Origin: Liolophura sinensis
Taxonomy: Eukaryota > Mollusca > Polyplacophora > Chitonida > Chitonidae
DNA length: 64,000 bases
Assembly (NCBI RefSeq): GCF_032854445.1
Contig: NC_088302.1
Location: 52,732,046-52,796,045 of the forward strand
Reading direction: 5' to 3'
A program made the position numbers and the translations under genes. Position 1 is the first letter of the stretch, and each line of letters opens with the position of its first letter. The notes beneath the pieces were generated by a model. The model saw only the letters and a list, made by a program, of their open reading frames with translations, was not told where the DNA came from and searched no databases. Positions 59,191-64,000 of the stretch are shown piece after piece.

Positions 59191-62100
59191 GATGAGCTAT
59201 GAATTCCAGTGTACTTGGGCATAATTAACATTAGCTAACAATGAAAGTAAGCGGTTCTTCTTTATACGGATATTTTGAGTTGTTTCACTAAATGAAAGTT
59301 CGTTCCTTATAATTTTTTTACTTGTTTTTCTAGTTTTGCAAGTATTGCACAAATTTCTTTCATCATTTGTATTCAATCTCATAACTAGTAATTACCATAT
59401 AACGGAACATACAACCTCGTCTTGTGGGCAAAAAAGTTTCATTAGTGATTTTGTTATTGGCCTGACTATACGCCCTATAGACAGTTGGTCGAGTCACAAG
59501 ATGGTTATCCTCGTGTGCTTTTGTCGGGCAAATAGTCAAGTACTCACAAAAAAGTAGAAAACCACATCCGAGACATCCATACAAGTCCCTCACGTAATAT
59601 CTCTAGTCGAAATTTGTAAGTGTAATTTTTGCGCCATGTAGGTACTGATCGAATTAGGGGAAAGATGAGAGAACAAATGGTAAGCTTATATACGATATAA
59701 TGCAAGCTCCAGCTGATCATATACCGCCGTCTGATCGATGTCAAATGTTTCAGTGAAATAGAACGCTTGTCAGACGCCAGGCACGAGTGACTGGATGATA
59801 CGAATTAAGGAGAAAATAGTAGGGCGCTGTGTCATTTTCCCATTACGCCTGTAGATCGATGGAGGAAATAGAGAAAGACCGGCACTCGCATTTGTGGGCC
59901 GTTCTTCTGCACGTCAGGCTTTCTTTACCAGCCCGATCCTTGCCAACTGACGATCCGAACGCCCTGCCATCAATTCAGTCGCTATTGGATATAGAGCCAT
60001 AGCCTGGCAGTCACGGCACTATGCTCACCTAGAAGCTGTCCAAATGGAGTTGAGGGATAAAAGGCATAAAATTGGTCATTATTTCTCGCCTTCAGCCACC
60101 AAAACCCAGTAATCCAAATTGATGACATTTTACTGCAGTCCAAGAAACTCTCCGGCTTTTAGTTGGAGTTATATCAATATCGCTAAGCTGATTACAAACT
60201 GGGAGACGGGCTTCTAGAATAGACTCGCTTTACACTCTGCTCAGCCGGAACTTTTCCCTGTCTTTCAGGCCATCTTGATTTACGATTAAACCTTAACGAA
60301 TGGCAAACATGACATGTCACGTGGTGATTCAGTCAGAACGGTAATGGAACGAGCGCCTTGATAACTCTATCATAAGCCAACATATGCCTTAACACAATAA
60401 GAGACAAACCGGAATGTAAAATCATAAATACTTTCAGGTCTCACGTCTCTGATTTATAGCACAAAACTGTATATGTCAAAATGAATAAATAAATCTAAAC
60501 TCTGGCAAGGTTTTTAGTCGTGGATTATATGAGCCATGTATTATAATGGGGGTTCCAGTATTTCTTGGTTGAATCTGGCTGGTGGATCGGTATAATGTCT
60601 TTTTTTTAATTGTCAACCATCAGCTTTCAAGTGGTGTCATGTGTTCTGGTAGGAAGATCAGTCAAATGGGTTCTTTACACCAGAATCTACAGGCAAAGCA
60701 GGTAGTCTATTTGCCGTTTTACGATCTAGCATTAGATTTTTTCAGAAGTACATAAAAGGAGAACGTCATTGCGAGATATAGCCGATGGCGTGTCTTCACT
60801 CCCTCCAGTCTGACTAGCCCACTAGAGCATGCAATGTTACTAAAAATACAAAACGTCATACTGAAGAATTGTGGGAAATAGTGATTCGTCTGTAAATGAC
60901 GATCAGTCAGTTCCTCTATAATTTTACCAGAATAAATCGGGACGCGCTCGTTTAAAAATAGAAATACCCTTAACAACCTAAGATTGGTTGTTTCCGTGAG
61001 TGAATGTATCAATCGATACACACTGGAGAAGGCAGATGAATAACGGAATGAAGCGGTTGTTCATCCTTCTTTCTACATATGTACTTGTGATAATACGCAT
61101 ATTACAACAAAACTTTAATTCTTAATGATTAGACTTGATAATTCCAAAATACTGATCGCCACGATATGTTTGCAAAACGTCTACTGCCGAAGTGGAGTTA
61201 AAGCCATAATCACTCATTTTTGATTTTCAACAATGAATTTCAAATTGGTTAACACCTTAAGCACTATGCATGTAAGTGTATATATGTGATCCATTTTCCA
61301 CGAAAAAAAACGTTATCAGTTGTGTGAAGGCTAAACATTAATATCATGTACTTTAAAACGATGGGACTGGATAAAGATAAATATAATGTTTTGTAAGTCT
61401 CGCAAAAGTACTATGCCATGCATCTCAGTTATCTGAATTGGAAAATTTTATACTACCAAAGTTTTCTTTTCTGCTTAGTACAAGCTTGTCTAAGAGAAGG
61501 CTCCGTTATATTCTCTCCTCAAATCTAAGTCCACTCCCCCCAAAATACTTGACATTTTCTCAATACCATCTGTGTGTAAGGTCAATGTTCCTTGGCTGAA
61601 TTGTCGACGGTTAAATTGTTGGTGGGATACAAATGGTTATACTAAACCAGCCTCCTCTGCAGATCTCATCCAGCCAGTACGAAGTAGGTAATACGCAGAC
61701 CATCTTAATACTGATCTACGAGTTGTCCATTTGGCCTTTATTGTTTTACTGAGAAGTTTGCCTAGTCGGTGGTTAAGTGGACATGTAGCAACCCCAAGGG
61801 GAACCGACGCTTTCGCCAGTTAGACTCTTTCATGCTATCGAGTTCCTTCATACACACCATCGATCGCTCTTCAAGCTAAAGACAGCCAAAGCTGTTTCCT
61901 TTACACTTGGCTGAAGGTATGGCGGGTAGAGTCAAAGTTTAATCATAGCGAGCCATAAAGACAAATGACTGATGAAGGCCTAGACAGTAACCAGCATACA
62001 GGAAACTCCCAAGAGCATTAGTGTAGTCTTTATATATTGGTGTGTACAGGCTATATGGTATGGGTTATATTAATTATTTCAGATTACTTAGGGAAGTGGC

Positions 62101-62455
62101 ATATAAAAAGCGGCTATGGGAAAATGGCCCATGTTGTGCTTTACGTGGAAATATGTTTTACTTTTATTTAATCAAAGGTTTTTTTCACCAGCATAACATT
62201 TTCTTATTTAATATGAAAAGAATCAAAAATGCCTTGTAAAATAATAATATTAGTATTAATATTAGATATTCACTCCGGAAGTTTAACCAGATAATTATTA
62301 AATGACAAATGATTATTATGTGCTTCATTACAGTAATCCATATTGATTATTACCAGTGGAAGACTCCCCAGCGCCCCCTATACTACCAGTAATATTTGAT
62401 GTTTGAAATAAATGTGCAAAAAAACTAACGATGATTTCATTTTCTGTCCTTGCAG
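59191..62455. other. Intronic unique sequence up to exon 2
   Basis: No exon, array or RNA gene seen. The last 20 bases form the T-rich acceptor of HCN exon 2. Confidence 0.5.
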
Positions 62456-62619
62456 ATTTTATTGGGACCTATTTATGCTGGTTTTGTTAATCGCCAACCT
62501 CATTATCCTGCCAGTAGCCATTTCATTTTTCAACGATGATCTCAGCACTCACTGGATTGTTTTTAACTGTATATCTGACACGGTATTTTTTCTAGACATA
62601 ATTATCAACTTTAGGACAG
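62456..62619 (+). CDS. HCN: HCN/Ih channel, exon 2 (S1 and S2)
   Basis: 164 bases. The first base completes the Arg codon split from exon 1 (AG/A). It then reads F-Y-W-D at the start of transmembrane segment S1 (hydrophobic to I-S-F-F), a short S1-S2 loop (NDDLSTHW) and S2 ([20 protein letters not shown]), ending in F-R-T-G. The acidic residues of S2 (Asp in SDTVFF and in FFLDII), which in this family face the S4 charges, are present. The donor ACAG/GTAAGT splits the Gly codon after its first base and matches exon 3. Confidence 0.96.
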
Positions 62620-63923
62620 GTAAGTGAATTTCTTGAATTTGTTGAACTGATTTAGCCTATGTTTAAACATAATGTCATAGGTTATGCTCCCTTTCTATTT
62701 ATCCATATTGTGCTGTTCAGTCTTGTCCAGGAAGACAGCACCTATAATAGTGTCAGATCCCGGTTTGTTTTTATTTATCCGCTTTATTCGACCTCAGTGT
62801 CCCCGCCTGTTAATTAGGTCAGTGGTTTAAGATGCCTGGATGATGTATCGGCATATCGATCGGCTACTGGATATAACTTAGATGTTATCAATTACATGTC
62901 ATTAAGCTGGTGACGTGCATGTAAGGTCAACTTATTAACAAATAGAGAAAGTCTCTTAAATTAATGGTGATTAAAGTACTAGGCCACGACCAATGCTTTC
63001 ATGCACGTGATTTCTTCATTGACAGCTGAGTACAGTATATACAAGCTACATGATTTCAACTGAGACACTAAGCCCAGCATCGCGGTGGTATAGAACCGTT
63101 GTAGTTTGTCAGTCTAGGAAAACTTAAGCCTGTGTAGAAAAGATGCAGAGTCTCTAGAGAACTGTACGTTTATTAAGCCACATAGTTAATTTGTTTTGCT
63201 GATATTACTAGGAATGTGTAGAAGAAATGATCGATGTAAAATTTGTTATAGGCCTATTATGGAATGAGATATCAAGTTATTTTCAGTTTGGAGACGAGTA
63301 TGGAAGAATTTAAATGGTCAAATATATGTATCACAGATAAGAAAGTTTCAAATTCTAGATTAACAAGATTAAATTTTGAAGTTTATGATTGTAAATGCTT
63401 TCTCAGAACGGACTGTTATTTAAAATATTTATAACATCCCGGCACGCCATTGCTCATATATTAATTTCCGACCTCATGAGATGACTTTCACATGTTTAAA
63501 TTTAAGGAAAATTGCCATAATTAAGTTAGAATTTGTTTTGCATAATGATGTACCATTTTCTGTGCTGTGCCGCTTGGGTCCAGGCAGAAATGCTCCAGTT
63601 GGCCAAGAAAACGTCATTCATAAACCGTAATGAAGAACACAATTAGCAAGATCTATAAGTATTTTAAGTGGCAAAGCTTTCCCTTTCGAAAGGCGCCATT
63701 TCATTGTGAACACTAAGCTTTAAATAGCGTTGATACGAAATCCTGTTATAGGATTATCTTCTTGTTCTCTGTGTTTGGGGTTTTCCTGAAGGCCAATGAG
63801 ATATACGTGTATACACTAATTTCGTCCTCTTAATCTTTAGAACCTTAAAATTAGTGGCAGATATACATTGATGTTAAACGTGTTTTGCTATTCCCTAAGG
63901 ACTTTTCCATTTATCTGTTGCAG
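62620..63923 (+). other. HCN intron 2 (1,304 bp)
   Basis: GTAAGT donor and TTGCAG acceptor (63921-63923). AT-rich, no repeats recognised. Confidence 0.9.
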
Positions 63924-64000
63924 GCGTGATCACCAATGATTTTGCTGATGAAATTATCCTCGACCCGAAGCTTATAGCCAAACATTATATGAAAACCTGG
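63924..64000 (+). CDS. HCN: HCN/Ih channel, exon 3 (partial, S2-S3 linker)
   Basis: Starts with GC completing the Gly codon from exon 2, then reads G-V-I-T-N-D-F-A-D-E, I-I-L-D-P-K-L-I and H-Y-M-K-T-W, the linker between S2 and S3 characteristic of HCN channels (E-I-I-L-D-P-K followed by Y-x-K-x-W). The exon runs off the window. S3, the S4 voltage sensor, the GYG-type pore, the C-linker and the cyclic nucleotide-binding domain must lie to the right. Confidence 0.95.

Larger units (their letters stand above)
23439..62455 (+). other. HCN intron 1 (39,017 bp)
   Basis: GT at 23439-23440 and AG at 62454-62455, with a T-rich acceptor tract (TTTCATTTTCTGTCCTTGCAG). It holds about 6 kb of minisatellites (24.8-26.8, 40.1, 51.3-52.1 and 56.1-59.2 kb), five SINE copies of the main family, one insert of a second family and one MITE. 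I found no nested gene on either strand. All other blocks are AT-rich unique sequence. Confidence 0.9.

Noticed and set aside
1-64000. CRISPR array, toxin-antitoxin, phage or bacterial defence system
   Set aside because: The tandem arrays have no unique spacers between constant repeats, and the window is clearly animal nuclear DNA with introns, SINEs and an LTR element.

Overview
The window reads as nuclear DNA of an animal, most likely a mollusc and perhaps a bivalve. The evidence is one intron-containing ion-channel gene with GT/AG splice sites, about 40% GC, many minisatellites, seven copies of a tRNA-derived SINE, a non-autonomous DNA transposon, and a dead Ty3/gypsy-type element with the unusual pol order seen in Gmr1-like elements. 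The phylum is inferred from repeat families I recognise by eye, not from a database match.

The only cellular gene I can support is a hyperpolarization-activated cyclic nucleotide-gated (HCN/Ih) channel on the + strand. Exon 1 (22720-23438) encodes the disordered cytoplasmic N-terminus and the HCN domain. A 39.0-kb intron follows. Exon 2 (62456-62619) encodes S1 and S2. After a 1.3-kb intron, exon 3 (63924 to beyond the right edge) starts the S2-S3 linker. The split codons match at both junctions. The voltage sensor, pore and cyclic-nucleotide-binding domain lie beyond the window. A 31-codon uORF ends in a TGATG overlap with the proposed start.

Layout: 1-1.1 kb is half of a diverged inverted repeat whose partner is at 11.4-11.6 kb. 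1.1-5.7 kb is the minus-strand LTR element, with 5-bp target duplications, a ~569-bp 5' LTR, a 3' LTR collapsed to 17 bp, and stops, frameshifts and a loss of almost all of the reverse transcriptase. 5.7-22.6 kb is gene-free and holds tandem arrays of 18, 30, 24, 27, 60, ~36 and 46 bp and two SINEs. 22.6-64 kb is the HCN locus. Its first intron carries 35/34-bp arrays split by a MITE, 32-, 122-, 30- and 84-bp arrays, five SINE copies of the main family, and one short insert of a second family with a perfect 13-bp target duplication.

I found no operon, CRISPR array, convincing tRNA or rRNA gene, or defence system. The most interesting signals are the architecture of the HCN 5' end and giant intron, splice-site-like motifs repeated in two large minisatellites, and the decay history of the LTR element. 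Most open frames in the window follow from tandem repeats with periods divisible by three or from chance.
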